A stretch of 64,000 nucleotides of DNA, taken from NCBI RefSeq assembly GCF_002115825.1, contig NZ_JFJZ01000002.1, forward strand, positions 62,001 to 126,000. Reading direction: 5' to 3'. Positions 63,558 to 64,000 of the stretch are shown one piece after another. Position 1 is the first letter of the stretch, and each line of letters begins with the position of its first letter. This stretch comes from Thalassospira sp. MCCC 1A01428. Lineage in GTDB: Bacteria; Pseudomonadota; Alphaproteobacteria; Rhodospirillales; Thalassospiraceae. The notes under the pieces are model-generated. The model saw only the letters and a program-made list of their open reading frames with translations. It had not been told where the DNA came from and did not search any database. Position numbers and translations under genes: made by a program.

Positions 63558-64000
63558 GTGACCCATTGGGATATCAACCAACTGTTTCGACAATATCAGG
63601 TGCGTTTGCGGCATTTTGTGCAGAAACGCAAGCTGGCCTGGTACACGGCAGATGACATTGTTCAGGACACGTTCCTGCGTGTTGTGACCACCCCGTCTTT
63701 GCCTGATGTTAAATATGCGCAGGCCTATTTGTATCGCACGGCGCAAAATCTAGTGATTGATCATTTCCGTCGCGAACGGATTTTACGCTTTGTTCCTGAT
63801 TCTGAAAAAAGTCTGGAATTTGTTGCCAGCGATGCTCCCCTGCCCGACCAGATCGCGTGGTCGCGTCAGGAGTTGCGCCAATTACAAAAAACCCTGAATG
63901 CCTTGCCGCCCCCCTTGCGCGACGTTTTTATCCTCGCCCGGCTTGAGGGGCAAACCTATGTCGAGATCGGCGAGAAACTGGGTATTCCACCGCAAACAGC
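63558..64000 (+). CDS. ECF-family RNA polymerase sigma factor (FecI-like), truncated at right edge
   Basis: Starts with GTG at 63558 (AAAGG upstream) and is open to the end of the window (147 codons). Region 2 is visible: LRHFVQKRKLAWYTADDIVQ, DTFLRVVTTP, YAQAYLYRTAQNLVIDHFRR. Region 4 begins with QKTLNALPPPLRDVFILARL, EGQTYVEIGEKLGIPPQT. The spacing and TADDIVQDTFLR resemble FecI-type factors that serve iron-siderophore uptake with a FecR anti-sigma partner, expected just beyond the window. Confidence 0.88.
   Translation, partial: MTHWDINQLFRQYQVRLRHFVQKRKLAWYTADDIVQDTFLRVVTTPSLPDVKYAQAYLYRTAQNLVIDHFRRERILRFVPDSEKSLEFVASDAPLPDQIAWSRQELRQLQKTLNALPPPLRDVFILARLEGQTYVEIGEKLGIPPQT

Noticed and set aside
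1-64000. CRISPR arrays, tRNA or rRNA genes, IS elements, prophage
   Set aside because: No regularly spaced repeats, no tRNA TPsiC-type GTTCGA blocks in folded context, no rRNA-like sequence and no transposase or integrase frames were found on reading both strands.

Overview
The window looks like chromosomal DNA of an alphaproteobacterium of the Rhodospirillales type. The gene neighbourhoods and protein sequences suggest a moderate-GC marine genus such as Thalassospira. This is inference: there is no rRNA gene here to fix the taxon. Almost every gene is a recognisable chromosomal housekeeping or small-molecule metabolism gene. I see no tRNA, rRNA, CRISPR array, insertion sequence or prophage.

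Left end (1-5.4 kb): a probable chromosomal replication origin lies at 1981-2509. Minus-strand genes run away from it to the left (aroE partial, maf, ppsR) and plus-strand haem genes run to the right (hemE, hemH, hemJ). The gap holds three perfect DnaA boxes, two near-matches and a dense cluster of GANTC (CcrM-type) sites.

5.4-20 kb: envelope and protein-export genes (secB, fxsA, a Tim44-like protein, mltA, a bactofilin, a lipoprotein, an EI24/CysZ-like membrane protein, lolA). Among them are an HxlR regulator with an aldo-keto reductase, rlmN, an IalB-family protein, gshB and a PhoD-like phosphatase. A structured, terminator-ended segment below lolA may encode a small RNA.

20-29 kb: a mixed accessory stretch of single genes (glutathione transferase, a small HNH-like protein, comM, a PmtA-like methyltransferase, a GNAT acetyltransferase, ghrA, a VOC protein, a LysR regulator, a DUF6314 protein).

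29-38 kb: a minus-strand histidine operon (hisB, DUF2628, hisH, GNAT, hisA, hisF, hisE, hinT) diverges from hslVU. An AT-rich DUF3800 gene, probably acquired, sits between hslU and a PhoR-like kinase.

38-54 kb: rutE-like nitroreductase, polysaccharide deacetylase, coaBC-dut, an Rrf2 regulator beside cysK, moeB with a DsrE-like gene, a LysE exporter with a divergent LysR regulator, MgtC, RidA and TetR genes sharing repeated palindromes, ddpX, tsaB-rimI, a TusA-like gene, and fur.

52.8-63.2 kb: a plus-strand run. olsB-olsA make ornithine lipid. miaB, phoH, ybeY, corC and lnt are joined by overlaps. An XRE regulator, metK and trmB follow. A good match to the SAM-II (SAM-alpha) riboswitch lies in the metK leader. 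The right edge cuts through an ECF sigma factor gene.

The most noteworthy items are the origin, the metK riboswitch, the AT-rich DUF3800 insertion and the putative small RNA. I found no multi-gene system that I would call new.
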